DNA from: Paenibacillus aestuarii
GTDB lineage: Bacteria; Bacillota; Bacilli; Paenibacillales; NBRC-103111
Reading direction: 5' to 3'
Assembly: GCF_027789125.1 (NCBI RefSeq)
Contig: NZ_JAQFVF010000043.1
Span: 18,776-82,775, forward strand
Length of the DNA: 64,000 bases
The notes below the pieces were generated by a model. It was not told where the DNA came from. It saw nothing but the letters and a program-made list of their open reading frames with translations, and did not search any database. Below, in pieces: positions 26,949 through 37,358 of this stretch (within the stretch, counting starts at the first letter, position 1; every line of letters starts with the position of its first letter). The position numbers were made by a program, and so were the translations under genes.

Positions 26949-27933
26949 TATGTATGCGCTCGTCCGCAACGAATGCATCAAGATGATTAAGAAAAAGCGA
27001 TTTTATGTCATCCTGCTTATTCTGCTGGCCCTCATCCCTATGTTTACATATGCCCAGCTGCGGGTGGCGCAGCAGGCGCAAAAGCAGTTTGGCACGACGG
27101 ATTGGAAGACGGATCAGCGGCAAAAAATTGCCGACTGGGAGAAGCGCTTAAGTTCGGCGCGTACGCCCGACGAATGGAAGCAGCAGCTGCGCGTACGCAT
27201 CCAGATCGCCAACTATTATTTGGACAAAGGGGTTGACCCGAGCTCGCCGAATGCGGTAACCTTTACCCGCGAGTTCGTTAAAAATGCCGTCGGATTATTC
27301 ATTCCGCTCATCATTATGGTCATTTCCGCTGATATCGTATCATCAGAGCATTCTACGGGGACTATTAAATTATTGTTGACAAGACCGGTTAGGCGTTGGA
27401 AAATCCTATTGAGTAAATTAATTACCGTTGTGTTCTTCACCTCGCTAACCGTATTGTCCACCGGCGTGCTGTGTTACTTGATTTCCGGGCTTGTTTTCGG
27501 TTATAACGGATGGACGATGCCAGTATTTACCGGGATCCAATTATCGGGCTCAGACGTCGATTTCAGTCTTGTCCGCGCAGTGGATCAATGGTTCTTCCTG
27601 CTGATGGAGATGGGGCTTGTCTGGTTCTCGGCGATCGTCGTAGCGCTGATGTCCTTGATGCTGTCCGTGCTGATCCGCTCCACGGCTGCAGGCATGGGCG
27701 TTATGCTGGCGGTATTAATCTCTGGCACCATTCTCTCGAACATGGTATCCTCCTGGGAGACAGCGAAATATTTATTCATGGTGAATCTGGACCTGACGAA
27801 TTATTTAACAGGCGGCGTGCCGCCGATTCAAGGAATGAATTTAACTTTTTCTTTAAGCGTATTGAGCATCTGGGCGATCGCTTCGCTCATCGTCTCGTTT
27901 ACGGTGTTTACACGCAAAGATATTTTGAATTAA
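26941..27933 (+). CDS. ABC-2 type transporter permease
   Basis: About 330 residues. One membrane segment near the N-terminus (about 20-38) is followed by a ~80-residue extracytoplasmic loop and five further segments from residue ~110 on. This is the ABC-2 layout, with EHSTGTIKLLLTRPVRR as the conserved coupling region. Candidate starts are GTG 26932, TTG 26941 and ATG 26950. TTG 26941 is preferred, 5-8 bases after GAGGGTGA. It overlaps the ATPase gene by 8 bp. Confidence 0.92.
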   Translation: MGSMYALVRNECIKMIKKKRFYVILLILLALIPMFTYAQLRVAQQAQKQFGTTDWKTDQRQKIADWEKRLSSARTPDEWKQQLRVRIQIANYYLDKGVDPSSPNAVTFTREFVKNAVGLFIPLIIMVISADIVSSEHSTGTIKLLLTRPVRRWKILLSKLITVVFFTSLTVLSTGVLCYLISGLVFGYNGWTMPVFTGIQLSGSDVDFSLVRAVDQWFFLLMEMGLVWFSAIVVALMSLMLSVLIRSTAAGMGVMLAVLISGTILSNMVSSWETAKYLFMVNLDLTNYLTGGVPPIQGMNLTFSLSVLSIWAIASLIVSFTVFTRKDILN

Positions 27934-27962
27934 TGGTTGTTTAGATAAAAAGGAGGGCTTCG

Positions 27963-29936
27963 ATGACCGAGCAGCTAGAAGTATTCACAAATGTTAACGC
28001 GACGGCGTCGGAATATAGTGCTGATGATATTCAGGTACTGGAAGGACTCGCTGCGGTGCGCAAAAGGCCGGGGATGTATATCGGCAGCACAAGCACATCG
28101 GGTTTGCACCACCTGATTTGGGAAATCGTCGACAACGCGGTTGACGAACATCTGGCCAAGTTTTGCACGAAAATCAATGTGACGATTCATAAGGATAATT
28201 CCATCACAGTGCAGGATAACGGACGGGGAATTCCGACCGGCTTGCATAAGACAGGGATTCCAACGCCGCAGGTCGTTTTTACGATTCTCCATGCAGGAGG
28301 TAAGTTCGGCGGAGCCGGTTATAAGAAATCCGGCGGATTGCACGGTGTAGGCGCTTCCGTAACGAACGCCCTTTCGGAGTGGCTGGAAGTTGAAATTTAT
28401 CGCGATAGCAAAATCCACAAAATGCGGTTCGAATACTGGGTGGATGATGCAGGGGTTGAGCATGTCGGCGAGCCTGTAACCGGGCTTGAAGTTATCGGCA
28501 ATACGAACCGTACGGGTACTAAAGTTACGTTTAAACCGGATAAGCGCGTATTCCAAGGGGGAACAACGATCAACTATGACACGCTCTCCGAGCGTTTGCA
28601 GGAAATCGCCTTCTTGAATTCCGGCCTGCAGGTCAACTTGAAGGATGAACGTACGGACAAGCAAGAGTCCTTCCAGTATGAAGGCGGCGCCAGCCAATTC
28701 GTTGCTTTCCTGAATGAAGAGAAGACCGTGCTGCATCCGGTCATCCACTTTGAAGCGGAGCGGGACGAGATCGAAGTCGAAGTCGCGCTGCAGTATAACG
28801 ACGGCTATACCGAGACGATCGCCTCGTTCGTGAACTCCATCCCGACGCGCGGCGGCGGCACGCATGAGACAGGCTTCAAGACGGCGTATACGCGCGTGAT
28901 GAATGAATATGCCCGCAAGGGGGGCATTCTCAAAGAAAAAGATAAAAATTTGGATGGCACCGACTTGCGTGAAGGTATGATGGCGGTCATCAACATTAAG
29001 ATGGGCGAGGTCGAATTCGTCGGCCAGACGAAAGACCAGCTCGGCAGCGCGATTGCCCGCAGTGCCGTTGACGCCGTGGTTTCAGACAAAATGTCCGTAT
29101 TCCTGGAAGAGAATCCGCAAGTCGCGCAAATGATGCTGAAAAAGGCGGTACAGGCTTCCAAAGCGCGTGAAGCTGCGCGCAAAGCCCGCGAAGAAATCCG
29201 CAGCGGCAAGAAGGGCAAGAGCGAGAGCTCGAACCTAGGTGGCAAGCTGACACCTGCCCAGTCCAAAGATTATGAGCGCAATGAGCTGTTCATCGTTGAA
29301 GGGGACTCGGCCGGCGGTTCAGCGAAGCAGGGCCGCGATTCGAAGTATCAAGCGATTCTCCCGCTCAAAGGGAAGCCGATGAATCCGGAAAAAGCGAAGC
29401 TGCTCGACATTATGAAAAATGATGAGTACAAGGCCATCATCGCCGCAATTGGTGCAGGCGTGGGCTCAGAATTCGAGTCGGATGAAGCCAATTACGGCAA
29501 AATTATTATTATGACGGATGCGGATACAGATGGCGCTCACATCCAGGTACTGCTGCTGACGTTCTTCTACCGCTACATGAAGCCGTTGATCGATGCGGGA
29601 AAAGTGTATATCGCCCAGCCACCGCTGTACAAGGTGACCAAAAAAGGCGGCAAAAACGCAGGGCTGCGCTACGCCTGGACCGACGATCAGCTGCAGGTGA
29701 TCATGAAAGAATTCGGTAAAAATAGCGAGCTCCAGCGGTACAAAGGACTTGGCGAGATGAATCCTGAGCAGTTGTGGGAAACGACCATGAATCCGGAAAG
29801 CCGCACACTGCTGCAAGTGCAGATTGAAGATGCGGCTAAAGCGGAGCGCCGGGTAACGACATTGATGGGCGACAAGGTAGATCCGCGCAAACGCTGGATT
29901 ATCGAGAATGTCGACTTTACCGAATACGAAGAGTAG
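27963..29936 (+). CDS. parE: DNA topoisomerase IV subunit B
   Basis: A 657-residue GHKL ATPase subunit that decatenates chromosomes with ParC. Visible: EIVDNAVDEH and DNGRGIP (ATP site), GGLHGVGASVTNALS, and the TOPRIM segments EGDSAGGSAKQGRD and DADTDGAHI. The QRYKGLGEMNPEQLWETTM motif lies near the C-terminus. It is ParE rather than GyrB because parC follows directly and no long GyrB insert is present. RBS AAAAGGAGGG. Confidence 0.97.
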   Translation: MTEQLEVFTNVNATASEYSADDIQVLEGLAAVRKRPGMYIGSTSTSGLHHLIWEIVDNAVDEHLAKFCTKINVTIHKDNSITVQDNGRGIPTGLHKTGIPTPQVVFTILHAGGKFGGAGYKKSGGLHGVGASVTNALSEWLEVEIYRDSKIHKMRFEYWVDDAGVEHVGEPVTGLEVIGNTNRTGTKVTFKPDKRVFQGGTTINYDTLSERLQEIAFLNSGLQVNLKDERTDKQESFQYEGGASQFVAFLNEEKTVLHPVIHFEAERDEIEVEVALQYNDGYTETIASFVNSIPTRGGGTHETGFKTAYTRVMNEYARKGGILKEKDKNLDGTDLREGMMAVINIKMGEVEFVGQTKDQLGSAIARSAVDAVVSDKMSVFLEENPQVAQMMLKKAVQASKAREAARKAREEIRSGKKGKSESSNLGGKLTPAQSKDYERNELFIVEGDSAGGSAKQGRDSKYQAILPLKGKPMNPEKAKLLDIMKNDEYKAIIAAIGAGVGSEFESDEANYGKIIIMTDADTDGAHIQVLLLTFFYRYMKPLIDAGKVYIAQPPLYKVTKKGGKNAGLRYAWTDDQLQVIMKEFGKNSELQRYKGLGEMNPEQLWETTMNPESRTLLQVQIEDAAKAERRVTTLMGDKVDPRKRWIIENVDFTEYEE

Positions 29937-29960
29937 ACCAAAAAGAGTGGTGACTGAAAG

Positions 29961-32402
29961 TTGAGCATGTTGGAGAATTTTTTACCCGCTTATCTGGAGG
30001 AGGTCGTAGGCGATCGCTTCGGCCGTTATTCCAAATATATTATTCAGGACCGTGCCATTCCTGACGTTCGCGATGGGCTGAAACCGGTGCAGCGCCGGAT
30101 TTTGTACGCGATGTACGATGCCGGCAATACGCCGGATAAACCATACCGCAAATCGGCGAAAACGGTTGGTGACGTGATGGGGAACTACCATCCGCACGGC
30201 GATTCCTCGATTTACGAAGGCATGGTGCGCATGGCGCAGCCGTGGAAAATGGCGCATACGCTGATCGACGGCCACGGGAACTGGGGATCGATCGATGACG
30301 ATCCGGCCGCGGCGATGCGTTACACCGAGGCGCGGCTGTCCGAAATCGCCATGGAGCTTCTGCGCGATATTGAGAAGCGCACCGTACTGTTCAAAGATAA
30401 CTTCGACAATACAACCAAGGAGCCTGTCGTGCTTCCGGCGCGTTATCCGAACTTACTGGTCAATGGTGTGAGCGGCATCTCCTCAGGCTTTGCGACGGAA
30501 ATTCCGACGCATAACTTGCGCGAGATCATTGATGCTTGCGTCGCAATGATCGACAAGCCTGACATCACGGTCGAAGAGCTGATGGCGATTGTCAAAGGCC
30601 CGGATTTTCCGACCGGCGGTATTATCATGGGCGAGGAGGGAATTCGCGAAGCATATCGCACGGGCAAAGGCCGAATCTATGTACGTTCCCGGACGGCGAT
30701 CGAAGATTTGCGTGGCGGCAAGCAGCAAATCGTCATTACCGAAATTCCGTATCAAGTCGTGAAGTCGCGTCTTGTAACCGCCATGGAGAACATCCGCCTG
30801 GAGAAAAAGGTGGAAGGTATCGCCGAAGTTCGCGACGAGAGCGGTCGCAACGGATTGCGTATCGTCGTGGAGCTAAAGAAGGATGCAGATGCACAGGGGA
30901 TTTTGGCATATTTGCTAAAAAAGACCGATTTACAGGTGACCTACAACTTCAACATGGTGGCCATCGTCAATAAAGCGCCACGCCAGCTGGGCATTCGAGA
31001 GATGCTGGAGGCGTATATCGAGCATCAGAAGGAAGTGGTCACGCACCGCTCCCAATATGAGCTGGAAAAAGCGGAAGACCGCGCGCACGTCCTGGAAGGA
31101 CTCGTGAAGGCGCTGAACATTCTGGATGACGTCATTGCGACAATTAAGGCGTCCAAGAACCGCCAAGATGCGCAAAACAACCTCGTGGCGAAGTTTGGCT
31201 TCTCCGAGCGGCAAGCGGATGCGATTCTCGTGCTCCAACTTTACCGTTTGACGAATCTCGAAATTACGTCGCTGGAAAAAGAACTGAAAGAGGTCGAGAA
31301 AACGATCGCGCATTTACGTGGCATCCTAGGCAGCTTGAAGAAACTGCTCGGCGTCATTAAAGACGAAATCGGCGATATTCGTAAAAAGTACGGAATAGAC
31401 CGGCGGTCAGAGATTCAAGGCGAGGTTGAAGAGCTGAAAGTGAACCTGGAAGTCATGGTTACGCCTGAGGACGTTCTCGTGACACTGTCCAATGAGGGCT
31501 ACTTGAAACGGACGAGCAAACTGTCGTTCACCCGTTCTGGTGGCGAATTAGACAGCACAGGGCTCAAGGAAGGCGATTACGTGCGCTTCCTGTTGGATGT
31601 CAATACGATTGAAAGCCTGCTCATCTTCACGCAAAAAGGCCAGTACTTTTTGCTGCCTGTCCATCAGGTGCCTGAGTACAAATGGAAAGAGAATGGGACG
31701 GCAATCGTCAACGTTATACCGATTTCCAAGGAAGACCGCATCATCAGCGTCATTCCGGTCAAAGGCTTCGATGAGCCGGGGAAATCGCTGGTGTTTGTCA
31801 CCCGCAAAGGCCAGGTGAAGCGGACAGAGCTGAAAGAGTATATGACGAACCGCTCAAGCGGAATCGTAGCGTGCAAGCTGAGCGAGCAGGACGAAGTGCT
31901 GCAGGTTATTTTGAGCGATAATACGAAAGAAATTTTGCTGGTGACGAAGCTCGGGATGAGCATCCGCTTCCGTGAAGAGGAAGTGAACGCGATGGGCCGG
32001 GCAGCTGCCGGCGTCCGCGGCATCCAACTCAAAGATGACGATGAGGTGATCGCAGCGGAGTGGATCTATGGCGATGAAGGCGAAGTTCTCGTCATTTCGG
32101 ATCTCGGCTATGCGAAGCGTTCGCTCGTGGTCGATTATCCGATTCAGGGCCGCGGCGGTAAAGGCATTCTGACATTTGAGTTCAAAGAAGGCAAGCGCGT
32201 GAGACCGAACGGATCAGGGTTGATCGGCACCTTTATTGTGAAGATGGATTATACGGTAGTAGCCATTATGAGCAATGGTGAAAAAATTCGCTTCTCTACA
32301 GAGACGGCGCCGCTCGAAGACCGCAAATCCCAAGGCAAGCAAGTCGTATCTGCTACGAAGACGGAAACGATTCTCAACGTGCTGCGATTCCCTCAATCGT
32401 AA
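29961..32402 (+). CDS. parC: DNA topoisomerase IV subunit A
   Basis: An 813-residue cleavage subunit. The quinolone-determining region contains [19 protein letters not shown] with the wild-type-like Ser and Glu. The catalytic Tyr is in [11 protein letters not shown] coiled-coil tower lies around 370-440 and beta-pinwheel repeats from about 490 on. The start is uncertain: TTG 29961 lies about 8 bases after the weak GGTG, while ATG 29967 has GAAAG upstream. It follows parE by 24 bp. Its last 10 bases overlap a small gene on the other strand. Confidence 0.96.
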   Translation: MSMLENFLPAYLEEVVGDRFGRYSKYIIQDRAIPDVRDGLKPVQRRILYAMYDAGNTPDKPYRKSAKTVGDVMGNYHPHGDSSIYEGMVRMAQPWKMAHTLIDGHGNWGSIDDDPAAAMRYTEARLSEIAMELLRDIEKRTVLFKDNFDNTTKEPVVLPARYPNLLVNGVSGISSGFATEIPTHNLREIIDACVAMIDKPDITVEELMAIVKGPDFPTGGIIMGEEGIREAYRTGKGRIYVRSRTAIEDLRGGKQQIVITEIPYQVVKSRLVTAMENIRLEKKVEGIAEVRDESGRNGLRIVVELKKDADAQGILAYLLKKTDLQVTYNFNMVAIVNKAPRQLGIREMLEAYIEHQKEVVTHRSQYELEKAEDRAHVLEGLVKALNILDDVIATIKASKNRQDAQNNLVAKFGFSERQADAILVLQLYRLTNLEITSLEKELKEVEKTIAHLRGILGSLKKLLGVIKDEIGDIRKKYGIDRRSEIQGEVEELKVNLEVMVTPEDVLVTLSNEGYLKRTSKLSFTRSGGELDSTGLKEGDYVRFLLDVNTIESLLIFTQKGQYFLLPVHQVPEYKWKENGTAIVNVIPISKEDRIISVIPVKGFDEPGKSLVFVTRKGQVKRTELKEYMTNRSSGIVACKLSEQDEVLQVILSDNTKEILLVTKLGMSIRFREEEVNAMGRAAAGVRGIQLKDDDEVIAAEWIYGDEGEVLVISDLGYAKRSLVVDYPIQGRGGKGILTFEFKEGKRVRPNGSGLIGTFIVKMDYTVVAIMSNGEKIRFSTETAPLEDRKSQGKQVVSATKTETILNVLRFPQS

Positions 32403-32560
32403 CTGACGGTAGGCGGATCCAGCTTCTCCATAAGTTGAAAAGCAATCTCCAATAAGACCCACAGGGGCATCGGTTCGTCCAATCGATCCAGCCACTGTGG
32501 GTCTTTGATTATGCCCGACTGCAGCGCTTTTTGGCCTAGCTCTATTTTCCAAGCTTCCAC
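32393..32560 (-). CDS. Small 55-residue protein, unknown, antisense to the parC 3' end
   Basis: Translating the minus strand from GTG 32560 gives [20 protein letters not shown] and 35 more residues, ending ...PPTVSYD. The stop at 32393-32395 lies inside parC. A strong GAGGAG (32570-32575) sits 9 bases upstream of the start. The composition is that of a helical soluble protein with three Trp. I do not recognise the family. The gene contains a perfect 11-bp inverted repeat (32454-32464 with 32495-32505) that may be the parC terminator. Coding is inferred from the ribosome binding site and reading-frame quality. Confidence 0.65.
   Translation of the reverse strand: MEAWKIELGQKALQSGIIKDPQWLDRLDEPMPLWVLLEIAFQLMEKLDPPTVSYD
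32454..32506 (+). terminator. Inverted repeat, possible parC terminator, inside the small antisense gene
   Basis: AAGACCCACAG and CTGTGGGTCTT pair perfectly over 11 bp with a 30-base loop, and only TTT follows. It is the only hairpin within 150 bp of the parC stop. Confidence 0.5.
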
Positions 32561-32805
32561 CTTAAGTCACTCCTCTGTGTTTAATCTACAAGCCCGATTG
32601 TGCAGTATATGTCGCAGTGCGCCCAAATGTTAATCGTGACTTCGCCAACACCATGATGTTACACATTTCCAAGGCAATCCATAGGAATCGACAGCACAAT
32701 TGGTGGAAAATGTCAAGTCTTGTCTGAAAGTATTAATGCCGTTAATCTTTAAACCTCTTATAGGGCATGATATACTAGAAATAGGAGTAATTTGGAAGAG
32801 AGTTG
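32561..32805. other. Divergent intergenic region with marR promoter candidate
   Basis: This region carries the start signals of both the antisense micro-gene and marR. TGATATACT (extended -10, TATACT at 32771-32776) precedes marR by about 30 bases. Nothing else recognisable was seen. Confidence 0.4.
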
Positions 32806-33216
32806 ATGATCATGTATTCCGATGAATTCGGAAAGTTATGGCAGAGGCTGTCCAAAGAATTAAAGTCGCAAATGGAATCCGGTCTGGCCCCCACCTTAAC
32901 GGAAGGACAACTTGGCGTACTAGAGCTGCTTAACTTGAACGATCGTATGAAGCCCTCCGACTTAATCGAACACTTGTCAACAACACCGGCGGCGGTTACG
33001 ACGCTGCTGGACCGCATGGAGAAGAATGAATTGATCGTGCGGGAGAGGGATGAGAAAGACCGCCGTATCGTTTGGGTAAATGTGACCGACAAAGGAAAAG
33101 CGGAACGCGAGCGGGGCATCGTTGTCCGTGAACAATTGTTGGATACGTACCTCAGTCGCGTTTCCGCTCATAATCAGAAACTGCTTATTTATTTATTGGG
33201 GAAGGTCGCGAATTAA
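32806..33216 (+). CDS. MarR-family transcriptional regulator
   Basis: A 136-residue winged-helix dimer. Recognition helix region KPSDLIEHLSTTPAAVTTLLDRMEKN (about 50-75, split here by function) is followed by the wing with ERDEKDRRIVWV. Flanking helices form the dimer. Such proteins repress efflux or stress genes and respond to phenolics or oxidants; the ligand is unknown. TTG 32803, ATG 32806 and ATG 32812 are possible starts; ATG 32806 after GGAAGAG is preferred. No obvious target gene is adjacent. Confidence 0.9.
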   Translation: MIMYSDEFGKLWQRLSKELKSQMESGLAPTLTEGQLGVLELLNLNDRMKPSDLIEHLSTTPAAVTTLLDRMEKNELIVRERDEKDRRIVWVNVTDKGKAERERGIVVREQLLDTYLSRVSAHNQKLLIYLLGKVAN

Positions 33217-33262
33217 TTCGGACCTGATCCCGTGCTGTGCAGTAAGATTGCAGGGCTGCAAG

Positions 33263-33976
33263 TTAGTAGTTGTCGCTTGCAAACAAGAACCACGGGTGCT
33301 GCTCCGGCGGCACCGAACGAAAGCGCAGCTCCTCCTTGAGCGTCGGATGCTCGAAGGCCAGTTCCGTCGACCAGAGGGCTAGCTGCTGGCCGGGCTTGTT
33401 GACCGTGCTTCCGTAGCGCTGGTCGCCGTATAACGGGCAGCCCGTCGCCGCCAGCTGGACGCGGATTTGATGCGGCCGCCCGGTGTGCAGCTTGATCTTG
33501 ATCAAGCTGAAGCCGTCGGCGCTGCCGAGCGTTTGATAGTCCAACACGGCCTCTTTGGCGTCCGGCTGGCCTTGTTTGACCACGCTGACGGTATTCGTCC
33601 GCGTGTCTTTGCGAAGAAAGTGCCGCAGCGTCGCTGCAGGCTGCGGCGGCTTGCCGTGAACGACAGCAACATACGTCTTGTCGAACTGTCTTGTCCGCAC
33701 CGCGTCCGACAAACGGGACGCGGCTTTTGACGTTTTGGCGAACACCATCACGCCGCCAACAGGACGGTCCAGCCGGTGCACAAGCCCGAGGTAGACGTTC
33801 CCTGGTTTGTGGTGCCGGTGCTTGAGATCCGCTTTCAGCACGCTGAGCAGATCCGGGTCGCGCGACTCGTCCTCCTGCGTCGGCATGTTGACGGGCTTGA
33901 CCACCACGAGAATATGGTTGTCTTCATACAGAATCGGAATGCTTGCTGCTTCCGAGACATCCTTAGGTCCTGCCAC
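33263..33976 (-). CDS. RluA-family pseudouridine synthase
   Basis: A 237-residue enzyme that isomerises uridine in rRNA or tRNA. Motif I is KPVNMPTQ, motif II with the catalytic Asp is GLVHRLDRPVGGVMVFAKT, and motif III is LHTGRPHQIRVQLA. No S4 domain is present. The frame extends to 34009, but the gene before it ends at 33979-33981. GTG 33976, seven bases after GGGAGG, is the best start and lies 2 bp from that stop. It is co-transcribed with an RNA-type methyltransferase. Confidence 0.9.
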   Translation of the reverse strand: MAGPKDVSEAASIPILYEDNHILVVVKPVNMPTQEDESRDPDLLSVLKADLKHRHHKPGNVYLGLVHRLDRPVGGVMVFAKTSKAASRLSDAVRTRQFDKTYVAVVHGKPPQPAATLRHFLRKDTRTNTVSVVKQGQPDAKEAVLDYQTLGSADGFSLIKIKLHTGRPHQIRVQLAATGCPLYGDQRYGSTVNKPGQQLALWSTELAFEHPTLKEELRFRSVPPEQHPWFLFASDNY

Positions 33977-33978
33977 CG

Positions 33979-34845
33979 TCACGCCTCCCAGCGGCCGAGA
34001 ATGCCGCAAGGCAGCATCAAGCCGGAATGGGTGATCGGCAGCCCGATTTCACCGCTGGAGATGGTGCCGCCGTGCTTGGCCTTCATCGCCATGGACAGGA
34101 TGTTGTGCAGAACCGTTGACGAAATGCCGGTCGTGTAGGAGTTAATGAGCAGGAACAACGGATTATCCGTCAAAATGGACATGCAGGTCTGGATGAACGG
34201 GTAGAGGTCGTCCTCCAGCTTCCAGGTTTCGCCATTAGGTCCGCGCCCGTAAGATGGCGGATCCATGATAATCGCGTCGTATTTGACACCGCGGCGCTGT
34301 TCCCGCTGGACGAATTTAAATACATCGTCGGTGATGAAGCGGACCGGACGGCTGCCAAGCCCGGACAGGTGCAGGTTCTCCTTCGCCCACTGGACGACGC
34401 CTTTAGAGGCATCCACGTGGCATACTTCGGCGCCAGCATATGCGCAAGCGAGCGATGCGCCTCCTGTATAGGCGAACAGATTCAACACTTTGATCGGGCG
34501 GCCGGCGTTTTGGATTTTTTCAATCATCCATTTCCAGTTCACCGCTTGCTCGGGAAATAATCCGGTATGCTTGAAGCCGGTCGGCTTGATGTAGAACGTC
34601 AGCTTCTCGTCATAGGTGATCGTCCAGCGCTCAGGCAGCTCGGTGCGGTACTGCCACTGGCCGCCGCCGCTGGAGCTGCGGTGATAGTGCGCGTCTGCGG
34701 TCCGCCAAGGCTGCGTTTCTTTCTCCAGCGGCCAAATAATTTGTGGGTCGGGTCTGCGGAGCACGTAAGTGCCCCAGCGCTCCAGCTTTTCGCCGCCGCC
34801 TGTATCGAGAAGTTCATAATCGAGCCAATTTTTTGCATAAAACAT
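33979..34845 (-). CDS. Class I SAM-dependent methyltransferase (RlmI/RlmK-like domain)
   Basis: About 288 residues. SAM motif I is VLNLFAYTGGASLACA (near 125), followed by an acidic motif ending HVDAS. The catalytic-type motif is MDPPSYGRG, resembling the C-terminal domain of rRNA m5C methyltransferases RlmI/YccW. A PUA domain is not evident. ATG 34845 is preferred, 10 bases after AAGGA; the ATG at 34857 overlaps that site. It lies directly upstream of a pseudouridine synthase, so an RNA-modification unit is likely. Target unknown. Confidence 0.88.
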   Translation of the reverse strand: MFYAKNWLDYELLDTGGGEKLERWGTYVLRRPDPQIIWPLEKETQPWRTADAHYHRSSSGGGQWQYRTELPERWTITYDEKLTFYIKPTGFKHTGLFPEQAVNWKWMIEKIQNAGRPIKVLNLFAYTGGASLACAYAGAEVCHVDASKGVVQWAKENLHLSGLGSRPVRFITDDVFKFVQREQRRGVKYDAIIMDPPSYGRGPNGETWKLEDDLYPFIQTCMSILTDNPLFLLINSYTTGISSTVLHNILSMAMKAKHGGTISSGEIGLPITHSGLMLPCGILGRWEA

Positions 34846-34857
34846 GCTATAATCCAT

Positions 34858-35348
34858 CCTTCAACTTATTTACTTCTGAACTTCAATGCGCCATTGATGT
34901 GCTGTAGGTTCAGATCCTGATTAAATATCCATTGTACACCATTTATTGACCTAAATCGATATTTTCAACCAAAATGCTTGGGAGAATCAGCTGATGTTTG
35001 AAAAAAACGAGTTGTGTAGTTGATATGGGCAGCGATGACGGTGGCGATGGCCGCAGCGCTCTCCTAAGCTCTCGCTAATGCCGTGTCTGATACGCTGCGG
35101 TTACCGAATGCTACACGCACACTGTGGTTCTTTTTCCGCATCATCTGCATATACTTGAGATTTCGGAAGGCTGCTTTGCGTGGTCGTACATATAAGCGCG
35201 ATAGCTAGTATTTTAAAGTTGTATGAAGTTTCATGAATTTCCTGTTTTTATTCTTCTTACTTAAAGGAATTCTTTGTCTGTTTGTAGTATTTGTTGTAAG
35301 AGGAGTGCGTAAGCATTTCGCTTTGAAGAATAGCTGAATAGGGGGGAT
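34858..35348. other. 490-bp intergenic region upstream of glgB
   Basis: It separates the divergent methyltransferase and glg operons. I see no plausible coding frame, tRNA or riboswitch, and no convincing promoter pair. AT-rich stretches near 35220-35310 are the likeliest place for the glgB promoter. Confidence 0.4.
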
Positions 35349-37358
35349 ATGGTGAAGAGCAGCGTGATTCCCAGCTCAGAGGATTTATTTTTGCTTCATG
35401 AAGGCTCCCTGCACCACAGCTATAAGCTTTTAGGGGCGCATGTTTGTAAAATTCCGGGTCAGGCAGGAGTGCGATTTGCCGTATGGGCGCCGAATGCCAG
35501 ACAGGTTCATGTCGTCGGCGATTTCAACGGCTGGAAGTCCGGGAGTCATGTCATGGAACGCATCAGCACGTTAGGTGTCTGGTTGCTGCTAATTCCGGAA
35601 GCCCGCGCAGGCGACTTTTACAAGTATGAAATTCATACTGAATCCGGACGCATTCTTTTGAAAGCTGATCCTTATGCCTTTTATTCTGAGCTCCGTCCTG
35701 GTACGGCTTCACGGGTCTATGACCTCGAAGGCTACGATTGGCAGGATCAATCGTGGCAGCAGCGCAAGCAGGAAGATGGCGCTATTTACAACAAGCCCTT
35801 GTCGATTTATGAAGTGCACCTCGGCACATGGCGGAAGAAAGACAGGCACAGCGAAGAACTGTATACATACGAGCAGCTCGCTGATGAATTGATCGATTAC
35901 GCCATCGAAATGGGCTACACCCATCTTGAGGTAATGCCGCTGGCTGAGCATCCGTTTGACCGTTCCTGGGGCTATCAAGCGACAGGCTATTATTCAGTGA
36001 CCAGCCGCCATGGGACACCTACGGATTTCATGCGCTTCGTGGACCGCGCTCACCAGCGTGGACTCGGCGTCATTATGGATTGGGTACCTGGCCACTTTTG
36101 CAAGGACGATCACGGACTGCGGCAGTTTGACGGCAAGGCGCTCTATGAATACCAGGATCCGCGCAAAGCGGAGAAGGTGGAGTGGGGCACGCTGACGTTC
36201 GACTTCGGCAGACCGGAAGTACAGAGCTTTTTAATCTCCAATGCAGTTTTCTGGATGGACATGTACCACATTGATGGAATCCGCGTGGATGCTGTCGCCA
36301 GCATGCTTCATCTGAACTTCGGCCGCTGGAACGAAGCACCGATCCGCAACCAATTCGGAGGTCTCGACAATCCGGAAGCCGTAGCTTTTTTACGCAAATT
36401 GAATCAAGTTATTTTCTCCTATTACCCGCACGCACTGATGATGGCTGAAGACTCCACAGATTGGCCGTTGGTAACAGCTCCCGTCCATGACGGAGGCCTT
36501 GGTTTTAATTACAAATGGAACATGGGCTGGATGAACGACATGCTCCGCTATATGAAATTAGATCCGATCCATCGAAGATATCATCACAAGCTCATTACAT
36601 TTTCCTTCATGTATACATTCTCTGAAAATTATATTTTGCCGCTCTCGCACGATGAAGTTGTTCACGGCAAGCGGTCGCTTCTTCATAAGATGCCCGGCGA
36701 CTATTGGCAGAAATTTGCCAACTTGCGCGCCTTATACGGGTATATGTCGGGTCACCCCGGGAAAAAGCTGCTTTTCATGGGCAGTGAATTCGGTCAATTT
36801 GATGAATGGAAAGATATGGAAGAATTGGATTGGTTCCTGCTTGAGAAATATGACATGCATCGCAAGATGCATCAATATGTGAAGCAGCTTAATCACTTCT
36901 ATCTACAGGAACCGGCTCTCTGGGAGCTGGATCACCACCCCGACGGGTTCGAGTGGATCAATCCGCATGATGAAACCCAAAGCGTCGTTACATTTATGCG
37001 CAAAGGCAAGAAGCCTGAGGATGACTTGATTCTGATCTGCAACTTTACACCTGTCGTCCATCCGGATTATCGAATCGGTGTTCCGCGACCTGGCAAATAC
37101 AAGGAAGTATTTAACAGCGATTCCACCGAATTCGGCGGATCCGGCCAAGGTAACCCGGTACCCCGTTCAAGTGATCCAAAGCCATGGCACCGAATGCCTT
37201 ATAGTCTGGCTCTCTGTATCCCGCCGCTTGCGGCTGTATATATCAAATGCATCGAAGTGTTTCAATCAGAGCTTGAGGATGATAAAGGGGGAAATCAGCT
37301 ATGCGCAGCAAAGAATGTGTTGCCATGCTCCTCGCTGGAGGAGAAGGACGAAGATTAG
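35349..37358 (+). CDS. glgB: 1,4-alpha-glucan branching enzyme
   Basis: Makes the alpha-1,6 branches of glycogen; GH13, 669 residues. An N-terminal CBM48 (about 20-115, with [20 protein letters not shown] split across strands) precedes the barrel. Catalytic Asp is in [13 protein letters not shown], Glu in [10 protein letters not shown], and the transition-state His-Asp in [10 protein letters not shown]. Enzymes of this family usually end just after PPLAAVYI. Here ~35 extra residues (from about 635, Cys- and Asp/Glu-rich) run 58 bp into glgC. Either this is a genuine extension or an overlap the cell tolerates. ATG 35349 or GTG 35352 follows AGGGGGG. Confidence 0.95.
   Translation: MVKSSVIPSSEDLFLLHEGSLHHSYKLLGAHVCKIPGQAGVRFAVWAPNARQVHVVGDFNGWKSGSHVMERISTLGVWLLLIPEARAGDFYKYEIHTESGRILLKADPYAFYSELRPGTASRVYDLEGYDWQDQSWQQRKQEDGAIYNKPLSIYEVHLGTWRKKDRHSEELYTYEQLADELIDYAIEMGYTHLEVMPLAEHPFDRSWGYQATGYYSVTSRHGTPTDFMRFVDRAHQRGLGVIMDWVPGHFCKDDHGLRQFDGKALYEYQDPRKAEKVEWGTLTFDFGRPEVQSFLISNAVFWMDMYHIDGIRVDAVASMLHLNFGRWNEAPIRNQFGGLDNPEAVAFLRKLNQVIFSYYPHALMMAEDSTDWPLVTAPVHDGGLGFNYKWNMGWMNDMLRYMKLDPIHRRYHHKLITFSFMYTFSENYILPLSHDEVVHGKRSLLHKMPGDYWQKFANLRALYGYMSGHPGKKLLFMGSEFGQFDEWKDMEELDWFLLEKYDMHRKMHQYVKQLNHFYLQEPALWELDHHPDGFEWINPHDETQSVVTFMRKGKKPEDDLILICNFTPVVHPDYRIGVPRPGKYKEVFNSDSTEFGGSGQGNPVPRSSDPKPWHRMPYSLALCIPPLAAVYIKCIEVFQSELEDDKGGNQLCAAKNVLPCSSLEEKDED

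Noticed and set aside
32803..32805. TTG start for marR
   Set aside because: An ATG follows immediately with better spacing to GGAAGAG.
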